DNA of 64,000 nt, taken from Flaccisagitta enflata. Lineage: Eukaryota > Chaetognatha > Sagittoidea > Aphragmophora. This document shows, one piece after another, positions 29,680-40,460 of this stretch. The stretch lies in NCBI GenBank assembly GCA_965153355.1, contig OZ231126.1, positions 94,984,001 through 95,048,000 on the forward strand, given 5' to 3'. The notes under the pieces are model-generated. The model was not told where the DNA came from. It ran no database searches and saw only the letters and a program-made list of their open reading frames with translations. How positions within the stretch are numbered: the stretch's first letter is position 1; each line of letters begins with the position of its first letter. The position numbers and the translations under genes were made by a program.

Positions 29680-31909
29680 TGTACCTAAATGACTAAAAGC
29701 AATGAAATTGGCATTCTACGAGCAGTTCATGCTGTTGGGCTGACTTGGGCTCCTGTTGAGATCATTTTTGCCACTCAAATCCTACATTAAGCTTTCCGCG
29801 CCTTACCCTTGGTTAAACCTACCTCTATGGGAAACCAAAAATTTCAAAGTGCTTAAATCTCAGTATTGACTGCAGATTTGAAATCTGCAGAAAAAACTGT
29901 TAATTGAAAGTGTTTTCCTTTTTTTAATATTCCAACTAGGTGTTCAAAAGAAGCATCAAAGTTTGCAAAACTTACCTTTCTCTTTTTTTTAGAGGTAAAA
30001 TCGCCAAACTTACTTTTTTTTTTCAAGATGAATTTTGACTATGATCCCGAGGGAATTTTGAAAAAAGAAAAGCACCTTCAATTATCAGTTTTTCACGCAG
30101 ATTTCAAATCTGCAGTCAAAAATGGGATTTGAGTAACTTGAATTTTTTGTTTCCCTATAGGCTTAAAGAAAGTTCAAGGTAAGGCGCGGTCAGCAAGATG
30201 CAAATTTTTCAGACCAAAATTGATGTCATTAGAAGCCCAAGAAAGCCCCACAACAAGAACTCCTCGTAGAATTCTGATTTTATTGTTTAATGTCATTTCG
30301 GTACAGGCTTGTGTGTGTGTGTGTGTGTGTGCGTGCGTCTATTTTCTGTGTCTTTTCTGTGTGTCTTTTGTAGGTGTGTCTCTTTTGTAGGTGTGTCTCT
30401 TTTGTGTGTGTGTCTTATGTGTGTGTGTGTGTCTAAATATAAAGAGATTGTAACATTAAGAGGTGTCAGTTTGCGAATATGTCGGCTCTCAAATGCGTGC
30501 ATTTGAATGTGAGACTTAATTGAATGCGTTAGGTTGTCGTTGTCATTTTGCAAATGATCTCTTAGTTTCTGGTGTCACTTCTAAGTTGATTGTGCCGGTT
30601 TGCGATTGTGCGTCATGACTATCAGTATATTTTGGCATTAAGACTTTTTAAACCTACTCCTGTCATCTACTTAGGCTAGCGTCCGCATAATTAGTAAATA
30701 ATAAGTAAATAATAAAATAATAATTAGTTAATAATTAGTGAATAATAAAATCAAAGAAGCTACTTGCCAAAGTCACTTTGGCAAAGTGAGGGATTAAATT
30801 TTCAAATCAGAAAATTTCAGGCGCTGGGGGGATATCAAAGGGTCTGGGGAAGGAAATCAAAGGGGAAAAAAGAGAACAAGGCCGGATACACAGCAAGACA
30901 GTCGCGGATAGTTGGAACATTTCTGTGTCGGGACATTTCTGTCGCGTTTTCCACTGACAATCTGTTTCATTTATTCTAAATGAAACTCTTTTCAGAGATC
31001 TTCTTCTATTTTCTATATAAATGTCATATGCTGTTCGTCTGCTCATGGCGTCTCAGGGCGTGGTCGCGGAACAAAAATGAAAATAGATTTGAAAATCAGC
31101 AGACTTTGGGGATTCTGCAGGTAACTCACCTCAACTCACCTGGACCTAGTTTGGCCGTAATAACCTTATCTTTATCTATCATTATCTTAGAGATTCATCA
31201 CTCTATTTTTTAGGGAAAAAAGGTTACGCCTATGATGATCTTAGCAATATATGATGAAAAATCATTCACTGGAACATTATTTTGACATACAAATTCCGTG
31301 GGACCCTCTGAAACGCAAGACAGAAATTCAAATATAAGTTTTTTTGATCGTTTCTTGAAGCAGCTTCGCCGAGTTTACTTCCCTACATACTATGGGGAAG
31401 AAAATCATAGATATAAAAATGTCGCGGGGAAGAAAACAAAGGCGGGGGGGGGGGAAGAAATCAAAAGCGACTAAATGATATACACTCCTGGAAAATTTCT
31501 TTCAACCGCTTTTTAAAAAAAGTTATATTCCTTCTGTCCACTGCCTAAGTCTTGTGACACTCAAATCTGTTAAGGTTATCTCAAGCCATACCTATATTTG
31601 TAAGTAGCCTTACTGATAGTCGTGATGACCTAATGCCCCAGAGCTCTTCCATGCGGTATCTAAATCGTCTACCATGTACCTATCGCACCCTTTCGGGTGA
31701 AACGTTTAGTCTGACCATCTTTCACAAATATGAGCAGTATTCACTCAGCCTAAGTTGACGATTTTCATTTCTCCACAGTGACGATGAGGGCGTGCGCCCC
31801 GCTGAGCGACATTCCGCTACAATGCACCAGACTCCTCATTCAAACGCAAACCCTTTGGTGTGAAAACCTGGGTTCCGTGTTCGTCCGTAATCAAGCTAAG
31901 TGTGTTTGA
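17033..31909 (+). CDS. RNF13: RNF13-type PA-TM-RING E3 ubiquitin ligase, seven exons
   Basis: Exons: 17033-17196, 20551-20704, 21325-21594, 21788-22010, 28250-28495, 29272-29575 and 31780-31909. All phases agree (2, 0, 0, 1, 1, 2), giving 496 aa. A signal peptide (residues 1-23) leads into a protease-associated domain with [20 protein letters not shown] single membrane span lies at about 173-195 ([17 protein letters not shown]), followed by a basic stretch. The RING-H2 spans about 232-273: [29 protein letters not shown], with the last Val codon split across the exon 4/5 junction. The C-terminus is Ser/Glu/Thr-rich. Family members sit in endosomal/lysosomal membranes with the PA domain in the lumen and RING in the cytosol, recruiting E2 enzymes. 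The donor of exon 3 (AAG/gtttta) is weak; reading through it would add about 10 residues and end. The last exon is the least certain. Introns are loaded with transposons. Confidence 0.85.
17401..17548. repeat. Exact 74-bp tandem duplication
   Basis: Unit 17401-17474 (begins GGAATTAAGTAGGGGAATTC) is repeated without visible change at 17475-17548. It is in RNF13-like intron 1 and must be very recent, or an assembly artefact. Confidence 0.9.
17740..18506. mobile_element. TA-flanked TIR element, copy A
   Basis: Ends CAGGGTGTATCAC and the complementary GTGGTACTCCCTG, with TA on both outer sides (17738-17739, 18507-18508). The terminal repeats run about 100 bp and include AACAGGACAAAAGAAAACGA. Length 767 bp, no transposase. 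TA duplication and CAGGG ends suggest mobilisation by a Tc1/mariner-type enzyme. Confidence 0.75.
18735..18960 (+). repeat. Dispersed repeat, copy 1 (partner at 35690-35830)
   Basis: It shares CAGTGTTATTTTTA, TTGTGTACCAA and TACCCTTTGCCTA-TATTTTTGT-GTAATATTT with 35690-35830 in the same orientation. Confidence 0.5.
19094..19858. mobile_element. TA-flanked TIR element, copy B
   Basis: Sister of 17740-18506: ends CAGGGAATACCCCGC and GCGGGGTGTTCCCTG with TA at 19092-19093 and 19859-19860. Length 765 bp, within 2 bp of copy A although the interior is diverged. No transposase frame. Confidence 0.75.
19909..20428. mobile_element. CACTTTTTT/AAAAAAGTG TIR element, copy 1
   Basis: Ends CACTCTTTTTTT and AAAAAAAGTG are flanked by TA on both sides. 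Subterminal TATAAGAAC and GAAGGCTTCATGTTCTT motifs repeat in inverted order. It lies just upstream of RNF13-like exon 2. Confidence 0.6.
20850..21262. mobile_element. CACTTTTTT/AAAAAAGTG TIR element, copy 2
   Basis: Same ends as 19909-20428, with CATA at 20846-20849 and 21263-21266 as a possible 4-bp duplication. The two copies bracket RNF13-like exon 2; the right part of copy 1 and the left part of copy 2 are reverse complements of each other (about 20300-20425 vs 20850-20965). Confidence 0.65.
23277..23985. mobile_element. GCAGCGGCCCC family: TIR element with minisatellite core, copy 1
   Basis: A head with CAGTGATACCCGTTGCCCTG is followed by GGGCAGCGGCCCCGAAGGGG, TCCTGTAGAACACAGGGGGA and a GTCCGTCC tract. 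About 24 copies of an 18-19-bp unit (GGCTGGGATTTGAGCCT) follow at 23437-23890. The complementary GGACGGAC tract, TCCCCCTGTGTTCTACAGGA and GGGGCCGCTGCCC close the element at 23983. Comparison with the other arm of the giant element shows it interrupts AAAGACAGAAA/AACATTC. Confidence 0.8.
24147..24630. mobile_element. GCAGCGGCCCC family, copy 2
   Basis: GGGCAGCGGCCCCAAAGGGC at 24147 with CCTGTAGGACACAGGGGTGA pairs with the inverse at about 24500-24558. The core is about 12 units of TCTCAGGCCTCAAATCCAGCC. The tail to ~24630 has GCAGGGCATCGGGTACCGC. Inserted in the left arm of the giant element. Confidence 0.75.
24708..25275. repeat. GCAGCGGCCCC family, copy 3 (one-sided), minisatellite loop
   Basis: Begins GATGGTCAGCAGTACC, then GGGGCAGCGGCCCTGAAGGG and about 23 units of TCAAGGCTGGGATTTGGCC. 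The last ~10 units are nearly identical; earlier ones are diverged. No right-hand GC-rich end; instead it closes on CTGACCATCTAACAC, the complement of its first bases. It forms the loop of the giant inverted repeat. Confidence 0.7.
26800..28195. repeat. 1.4-kb GT-rich minisatellite (GTGTGTGATTGTGTTTGA units)
   Basis: Some 70 units of a GATTGTGTTTGAG(TG)n motif with variable GT length. Frames on the minus strand are low-complexity His/Thr repeats and not genes. It ends about 50 bp before RNF13-like exon 5. Confidence 0.95.
28731..29180. mobile_element. GCAGCGGCCCC family, copy 4 (right inner TIR missing)
   Basis: GGGCAGCGGCTCCAAAGAGC at 28731, AGGACAGGGGTGAA, then diverged units of CTCTCAGACCTCAAT. 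It ends with CAGGGCATCGGGTACCGC and GACCATGTGCTATCCTTGG near 29175, matching the tail of copy 2 (24595-24640). It lies in RNF13-like intron 5, about 90 bp before exon 6. Confidence 0.65.
29578..29680. repeat. (GT)n microsatellite directly after a 5' splice site
   Basis: About 48 GT units beginning 3 bases after the GT of the RNF13-like exon 6 donor (29576). A smaller GT-rich stretch is at 30310-30440. Confidence 0.95.
29793..30202. mobile_element. Foldback element in RNF13-like intron 6
   Basis: The arms 29793-29935 and 30055-30202 are inverted copies sharing CGCGCCTTACC, GACTGCAGATTTGAAATCTG and GGGAAACAAAAA motifs. No clear target duplication, no frame. Confidence 0.6.
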
Positions 31910-32381
31910 TGTTGGACTCGCAAATTCACATATATAGTCACCTTGTTAACTATGATTGTCTTTTCTTTATTACTCTCACGGAATTTTTAGGCTTAGTCGG
32001 CCATCGTGTTGGGAAGGGCCACCTTATTGTCCTTATGGCATTGTGACATATCCTCTCCTACTAATGGTTCTGATTTTGTTGGCAACTTTTGACATATGCT
32101 GTGAAGCCTGCTTGAATTATGACCTAGCTTCAAGTGGGTGTGCGCTTTGATGTTATTCAATCATTTTGGAAATTTATCTTGACGTAAGACAATGTAAAGA
32201 GTCCTCCAATTTAATACATTTCCCTCAGGGATATGTCCAAAGCAAAGCTTTTCCCCAAAATATTTTGATCAAATTCAATAAGAAGTTTTATGATTAACTA
32301 GGCCAGATTGATTTGTCAACAACCTCTTATCAGTCTAGCTAATCTAGCTAGCCTAGCTAGCACGCTAGATACAATTGCACT

Positions 32382-32404
32382 AATAAAATAATTTATTAAA
32401 TAAA
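32382..32404. terminator. Bidirectional poly(A) signal cluster between convergent genes
   Basis: AATAAA on the plus strand at 32382-32387 and 32399-32404, and on the minus strand at 32392-32397. It lies about 475 bases after the RNF13-like stop and about 255 bases after the zinc-finger gene stop. Sequence 31910-32650 otherwise shows no gene. Confidence 0.5.
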
Positions 32405-32650
32405 TGAAAGAAGAAGGCTGGAGGAAATAGTTTATGCTCACAGAAGAAAGGCGAAAAGCAAGTGCCCGCAAATGTAGTTATGAAGAAAGAGCACAGATAT
32501 GAAACGTGGCAAGGTTATACAGCAAAGGCAAATGTGGTGAGATTTTGGCATCAATTTTAGGTGGTACTAGGCACAATATAGGTTCTGTGACATGCTGGTG
32601 AACAATGTTAACATTTTCGTTCCAATAAAAAAAGGCAAGTAAAAAAAAGA

Positions 32651-35600
32651 CTAAGGCATTTCTAACTCCAATCGTTCTCCGTAAGCGCTATGGTGAAGAG
32701 GTGTGGCAGTTCTATTGGGATGCTCCGAGATAAGATGCTGCTGAAGTAGTATGGGTTTGAAAAATCCCAAGCCGCAATAAACGCATACGTTTTGGGATTT
32801 GAGGAGATGCTGTGTGCAGAGAGAAAAGACAGGATGACTGAAATCATACTCTGTAGGAGATCAGCGGCACTGTTATCCCAAATTATGAAAAGACTTTTCA
32901 TAATTGAAAAGTGCAACAAAAGTATCTTATTTTAGTCTAGTATATCACCTAGACACCTACAATGTACACAAGGTCCTACATGGCAAATGGGGACCGGTTT
33001 TGTTGAAACAAAATAATAATGACGATATGACATAACACGGTTACGCCATTGTGAGTTGGTCTTACCTGCTGACTTTTCTTATGACGATTCACATCGGACT
33101 GCGTCACTCCGCTGTAGTTGCAGATTCGGCAACCGAATTCCCGAATGCCTTGGTGCCGCATCTGAAGAGGGACAAAGCGTTTATCATTTATTCGTGAGAC
33201 TCGCTTTGAAATGTCAGGCAATATCGCTCGATTGTCCAACAGTGCTTCTGTTACTTACCATATGAACTTTCAGCTGTGAATTTGTTCTGCTTTGGTATTC
33301 GCAATATTTGCATTTGAAAGGTCGAAGATCTGCGACGGAGAAAATGTAAAATGTAACTTAATCGCCGGAAGGCAATTAATTTCTACTATCTTCAGCCTAA
33401 TACGTGATGAAAATCTCTGAATGATAGGGGCAATGCTAAGGTCATTTCTTGGTCTAGTTTCACCTTCGTGGAAGTTCAAGTGTCTATTGATGTCGGAGTA
33501 GCTGCAAAATTCCTTGTCGCAAAACACGCAACTGTAGATGGCTTTTCCATTGACGTATCGGGGTTTGCAGATGGCCGATCGATCGATTCCGGGCTCGACC
33601 ACAGCCAGTCTGAGAAGGAAATTGAATGGAGTGAAACCAAGGTCATTAGAAACTCTTTGGATCAACGTCTCGTACGTCGGCACTTACAAGCGATTTGAAA
33701 AACTAGCATCGCACTTGATAAACAGAGATCGTGATCATGGCAGTGGTATTGTAGATATAATAAACAAGCAACAGAGAATCAGTTCAAAGTCAAAGATGGC
33801 ACAAATATTGCGACTAATCAACGTTATTGTTTCACTTTTCTTGGCGTTTTCCATCGCGATTCATGTTGGCCTCACCTTGGATTCGTTTTTGAAAGGATTC
33901 TGCTTTTAGGGTCGATGGATGGGTCGTCGTTTGGATCGAGCTCTCCATCACCCATCGGCGTCAAAGCCAATGGATTTGATTCGTCGTAAGCGCCTTCGTG
34001 AAACGCCGCGTGGCGAAGGGGGTCGGACGGCGACAATGCTTCTCTGTCTGGGATCGTGAATGACCTGGGGATGGAAAAGGCAGTTATGTGTAATTGGTTT
34101 GTTGTGCTTTATCGGAACATGTTACTTATTGCATACACTTATTGCATACATTTGATATGAGTCTAAGAAACTGGATGCGGAAATCCTCTTTCTCGGTGTT
34201 CCAATCGTTATTACCTCTGTCACCGGTTACCATTGTAACCAAAGATACATCTCTTCTTACCTTTTGGAACATGAGGATTCGTTGGAAGCGTCATCTCCGT
34301 GTAAGGAAGGAGGCGAGGCGCCATGTTTCCGCTCGACGCCGTCGCCGTCGTTGGCGGCGTCGTCTTTGACTAGTGGAGCGTTGGAAGATTGCGGATAATG
34401 TGGCTGCGTCGGTAAGTCTTCCGGACGAGGTGAACCCGGCGTTGGCGATCGCGGAACCCCTTGCACATCCACATCGGCTTCGTGTTTGTGATGCTCGGCG
34501 TACATGACCGCATTTGGCTCCTCATTCTCCGCCACACCCATTCGTTCGAGATCTTCCGGTTCCAAGAATGCCGAGGCGATCTGAGCGATTTCTGACGGTT
34601 TATCTCTCGGTTTCCGGTCATCGTCGTCGACGTAAACCTCTGTGGAATGGAATTTAATGATTTCTCGGTTTGCTGCGTTTGTAACTGTTTAGATTATACT
34701 TCAAGAAGGCATGTAGATCTGTGGTTGTAGAAAAAATTCTGCAATATGAATATAAAAATATTACAAATTTAAATTTCTGCGCATTAAACAAACCTTCATC
34801 CTCGTCATCGTCGTCGATAGGATTATTCTCTGCCATAAGGTCCATATGGCTCCTCCTGTCGTCGTCTTCCATTTGCACTTCCATCGGGTGACCAGAGGCT
34901 TCCAAGTGGCGCACTTCCAGCCGATTCTCAACATCCTGGGCTACTGAGCTTGCTACAGATGCGAGGCTCGCGGAAGCTGACGACGGGGGGATGAACTCTG
35001 GATGAAGCTTGCCGTCATCTTCGTCGTGGTTGTCCATCAGTTCCCTTCTGTATGAATCTTCGCTGGCTGGCAAGGATTGGCTTTGTTGTTGGGGATCTTT
35101 GGATTGGGGATCTTTGGTTTGTTGTTGCATCAAGGCGAGTTGTTGCTCTTTGTTGGTACCGAAAGGAAGTGTTCCGTTACGACTGCGGTGAGCTCGCCGC
35201 AACATTTCCAACTGCTTGGCCGCATCATCTGGATGTCATTTTATGAATTAGTAAATCACTTTATTTCGAATCTTGGTTAATATTGAAGGGATGAACATTG
35301 ATCTTAAAACCAGTGGCAGAATTCTAGAAGGGATGGGCACCGTTGGAAACTCGTTCTCACTCTTCATTGGCACGAGAGATGCAGTATGACGGACTGACAG
35401 GAAAAGCCTCTAGCCCGCGACTGGATATGGATGCTTTAAGTGTCGAGTTCATACCTGAATGGTATCTAAGAATGTGATGTCTCAAATTTCGCGGTTCAGA
35501 GAATCCTCTTCCACATTCCTGAGGTGAAAAAAGTAAGTAAGAATGTTAGGCTTCAAATTGCTCTGAAGTCTAAAATTAACATCACTGTTGTTGACTTTTT

Positions 35601-38600
35601 GGCCATATCGAGTTATTTCTCGATGTATATCATAGCCTTAATTGTGTAGTAAGCCATTTGTCGTTTGTGTCAACCCTCGAAAACTAGAGAACCAGCACTC
35701 AGATGTTGATGACACTTGGTCAGTGTTATTTTTAGGGCATTACTAACCTGTGTACCAACATTCATAAATTTTTATTACCCTTTGCCTACTATTTTTGTGG
35801 TAATATTTATTGCTGGACTTGTGCAATTCACATAGGGGAAGGGTAGGAAAGGTTCACCAATGTTGTTCATACTTGTTGTGAAGGTTCATAGCATCAATTA
35901 AAGCTCCCCTGCAAGATTACAGATAATTCTGAGTTTTGGTTTAGAAGATATCAGGGTATTTGGCTAGTAATATTGATTCCTGGACTTGTGCAATTTACAT
36001 AGGGGAAGGGGAGCAAAGGTTCACCAATGTTGTTCAAACTCGTGAAGGTTCATTGCAGCTATTACGGCTCCCCTGCAAGATTTCAGTAAATTCTTAGTAT
36101 TGGTTAAGAAGATATAAGGGTATTTATGATTTATCTAGTCTAGTAACATTATCTCCTGGACTTATGAAATTTTTTTTGAGTTTTTTTTTAAATATTTGAA
36201 AAAATTTTTGGAAACAAAATTTTAGGAGAAAAAAATTTTTTTGAAATTTTTTGAAGTTTTTTTTTGAAAAATTTTCTGGTTATTATCTTTTATTTTTTAC
36301 TTTCAGGTATGCCATCATGTACTTTCAGGTATGCCATCATGGACTTTCAGGTATGCCATCATGGACTTTCAGGTATGCCATCATGAACTTTCAGGTATGC
36401 CATCATGGACTTTCAGGTATGCCATCAGGGCCTGATCGAGTAGCCGGGTCTCTGATGGAGTAGCCGGGTCTCTGATGGAGTAGCCGGGTCTCTGATCGAG
36501 TAGCCGGGTCTCTGATCGAGTAGCCGGGTCTCTGATCGAGTAGCCGGGTCTCTGATCGAGTAGCCGGGTCTCTGATCGAGTAGCCTAAAGATGACTAAAA
36601 CGTTTAAAATTTTTCAAATATTTAATATAAAACTTTATGGTTTATGTGTTTTGAATTTCTGATTCCAGATTTATTTTCCTGATAAAATTTTCAATCATTT
36701 GATAGGTCGCACAATATAGTTTTATCAAAAAACAAAATTTTCAATTTCTATACCACCGTTACAAATAAAGTAACGGTGGCCTTAAACATGAAAATCTTAT
36801 TTTTTCATGAAACTATATAGTGTGACCTATCAAATGATTAGAAATTTTTCCAGGAATATGAATCTTGAATCAGAGTTTTATAATAGATATATCCTTCAGA
36901 TCTTTATGTAAATATAAGGGAAAATTGATAATTTTTTATGAATTTTACAAAAAAATTTCAAAGGAAATTTTTTTTTTAAGGGTCAACATTACTTCTCCAT
37001 AATAAATTGTACCTACTCATACACGTCACTACCATCGAGGGTTTTTTTTTAACTCATATCCAATTAAGGCCCATTGTGCAAAACTGATCAAAGCACTTAT
37101 ATCATGGCTTTACTAAGAAGATCTGTTGATCTCGCTTACTGCTACAATTTAATAGTAGCTCATCACACACATTGAAGGTCAATCAGTCTCGATCCAGTAA
37201 TTAAAATTCCAAAACTGACCTCGCAATAACAGGGTTTGAATCCAGTGTGAATGCGTTCGTGGCGTTGAAGACTATAGCCTTTCTCAAACACTTTGTCGCA
37301 AAACCGGCATTTTTTCGGATAGCCAGAATTGGAAGTCGTGGGCGTGGTGGGAGGATGTGTCGGATAAGACGGTAGAGACATCGACATGGGTGACGGCGGC
37401 ATCGGAGACATGGAAGTGGGAGGCGCTGGCACAAGACCATTTGCGGAAGGCAGCAGAGGCTGCACCTGCACCATGGCGGAAGTCAGTCCGCGAGGGCTGA
37501 GTTGATGAATAGATTCTGGGCTGGAAGCGGAAGAGGCGTGAATCGGCGCCGCCGATGTCACGTGACTCAGCGTCATTTCCTCCGATCTTTGATATGGATA
37601 ATGTTGCAACGGCGGTGGCGAAGGGATGAGATTCCTGTAATGGTCGGCAGAGGCTGATTCATTCTCCAACTTGGCGTTGGTTGTTGGGTCGGTTGGGTGT
37701 GGAGGTTGGCTAACTGTAGCTATCGGCGACGCGAGAAGAGGTGGAGGTTGTTGTTCAGCGTCGGTCTTGTTCTGCTGGTGTTCCATCACGTGATCGACGA
37801 GATCCTGAAGAAATGTGATATAAACATTGGTTTGTAAAATGAAAGAGTCAGTTTATTGCTTTGATCAATTTGTGGTACCGGACTAGTCAAAGGGTGACAA
37901 AAGAAACAAAACAAGTGATGCGGGGTCACAATATCGTTGCGGACGGGTGGGCAAGGGCATCCAACCCCAATCCACACCTTACTCCCCATCCCACACACAA
38001 ACATACACAAGTATCTAAAACGCTTGTTTTTTCCATTTTTCGACATGACCCCGGACGGACGGACCAACAGATAGACAAAATTTCCTATGGAATTACGTGT
38101 CCGCAACAAAAAATAGCGGTACCCGTGCCCTGCTTGAGTAGTGTTTGATTTTAGTTGAGGGGGAGCAGGGCAGCGGCCCCCAAGGGAACGAAGTCCTGTA
38201 GAACACAGGGGGAATCTGTCCGTCCGTACGTTTGTCCGTTTGTCCCCCCCCTGCCCCATCCTCAGGTCTTAGACTCCTTCGGGACCTATTTGACCCTAAT
38301 TCTGCCAAATAGCCCAAATCCAAGCAATATGGCCCAAATCTAAGCAAAATGGCCCAATTCCAAGCATACTGGCCTAAATCCAAGCACAATGGCCCAAATC
38401 TGGTCAGAATCTAGGTATTGGAAGCCAAAATGATGGACCTCAAGCCAGTATTAGGGTTTTCTGGCAAGATTTGGGCCATTTTGCTTGGATTTGGGCCAAT
38501 ATGCTTGGAATTGGGCCATTTTACTTAGATTTGGGTCATATTGCTTGGATTTGAGCTATTTGGGCAGTTTCCACCATAAACTAGACTGGCGGAAAAAGGG

Positions 38601-40383
38601 TGACTGAATTCGTTAACATTTATAAAAATGTCACAATTTCATAATGGTTGCACCTATGAGCTTAAAATTTGAGCCATATGTTCAGAAGTTGATACTCTTC
38701 AGATCATATAAAAAAAAATATTCCAATACCTAAAATGTGTTCAACTATGTTAGTTTTCATCATAATCATAGTAACATTAGAGTAACAGGGTGTTAACATT
38801 TTCCGTCACTCTCTTCAAAAATCAATATCTCTGGCTAGAATTGACATTAAGGTCTGAAATTTTGCATGTAAATTGGGTTATGTCTATACTAAAGGGGGAA
38901 AAAAGAAAATTTCCATTATACTTAAGATATTGTCATTTAAAGTATAGTATACTACTATATATCAAAATCAAACAAATCATCATTTTAGATACATCAACTA
39001 AAAGTGAAATTTTTCCATAGTTAACAACAATTGGTCGCCATAAAATCTTTAGTTTTTTTTTAGGGATTGCAATTAAATAAAAATGACCCATAGTTGGGTA
39101 GGCTTAATGATTTTTTCATATCTTTTTTAATGTAGTTTTAAGTGTGACATCAGTGTGACATAAAAAAGGGGGTGATTCTGGCCTATTCTTTGCTAGACAG
39201 CCTATCAAAATTTTAAGTATGAAGGATATCAGCTAAGCACTGAATCCCAAGTAATTTGTTACAACAGCTTCTATCATAAAAAAAAAGGATTAACATGATA
39301 AAAACAATATTTTTGCCTGTTACATCATGAATTTCAGCTGGGCCGGTTTATTGTGGAAATGACCTTAGGCAGAATTAGGGTCAGAATAGGCCCCGAAGGA
39401 GACGAAGCCCTGAGGATGGGGCAGGAGGGGGACGGACGGACAGATGGACAGATTTCCCCTGTGTTCTACAGGACTTCGTCCCCTTTGGGGCCGCTGCCCA
39501 AAAAACAAACAAAAAGAAAAAAAACCTTACCTGTCGATATTTGAATTTTTCGTCGCATATGTAGCAAGCAAACATTTGTACGGGATTTGATCGATCGTAA
39601 TGAAGAGACATGTGGGATTGAAGTTTAGATAGGAACCCGACGATCTTTCCGCATATATGACATCGGTAAAGCGCTGGATTGGGTATGAATTTAAAGATGT
39701 ACGTAGTAAATGTTTAAATCTATATTCCACGCTGATTAGCAAAAATCATGAAACGAAGTTCTAAGTTACAAAATTCAAGGCAAATTGAACTATGTCAAGG
39801 GATTAAAAAAAATTGTTTTTTAACATTTCTATATCCTCTTGAATGTGGATTTCCATCACTCTCAACTCTTGGATCTGTTAAAGCGGGATGTATCTGTACG
39901 TCCTTCGCTATAACCGGACAGCAAAAAGAACATTGCCACCGCTTTGGTCTAGATGGCACAAAATTGATGAATGATGTTACCTGTTTTGGCGCCGGTTTGA
40001 ACGTTGAGACCTTCGAGCTTGGTGGCAACGACACTTTCGCTTTGGATGTTAATTTTGAATTTGGCATTGGCGTTGGAAGGCTGCGTGATCGTGAGGGTGT
40101 GTCCTTTCAAAGACGGGTAATTTGTTTCCAAATGACGATTCGATGTCAAAAGGCTTTCCCCTGTCGGAGAATAACAGAGGAAAACGATGCGATGAAAAAT
40201 TTTCGCTGAATTACAGTAAATCTAAAACTCGCCAATGTTTTCGGGATTTTTTGAAACTTAAGGGATTTTTCTTGGACAATTATAGTCGATAAGAGTAGAT
40301 TCATTTGGCTGGGAACCAACTTGTGACACAGTCTGTGTGGACTGCGTGTCTTAAGGTTTTACATACTCTGTATATGCGCAAAG

Positions 40384-40460
<77 letters not shown>

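Noticed and set aside
32398-32600. Possible transposase-like helix-turn-helix remnant
   Set aside because: A weak Arg/Lys-rich reading with a stop in the middle; no family signature could be identified.
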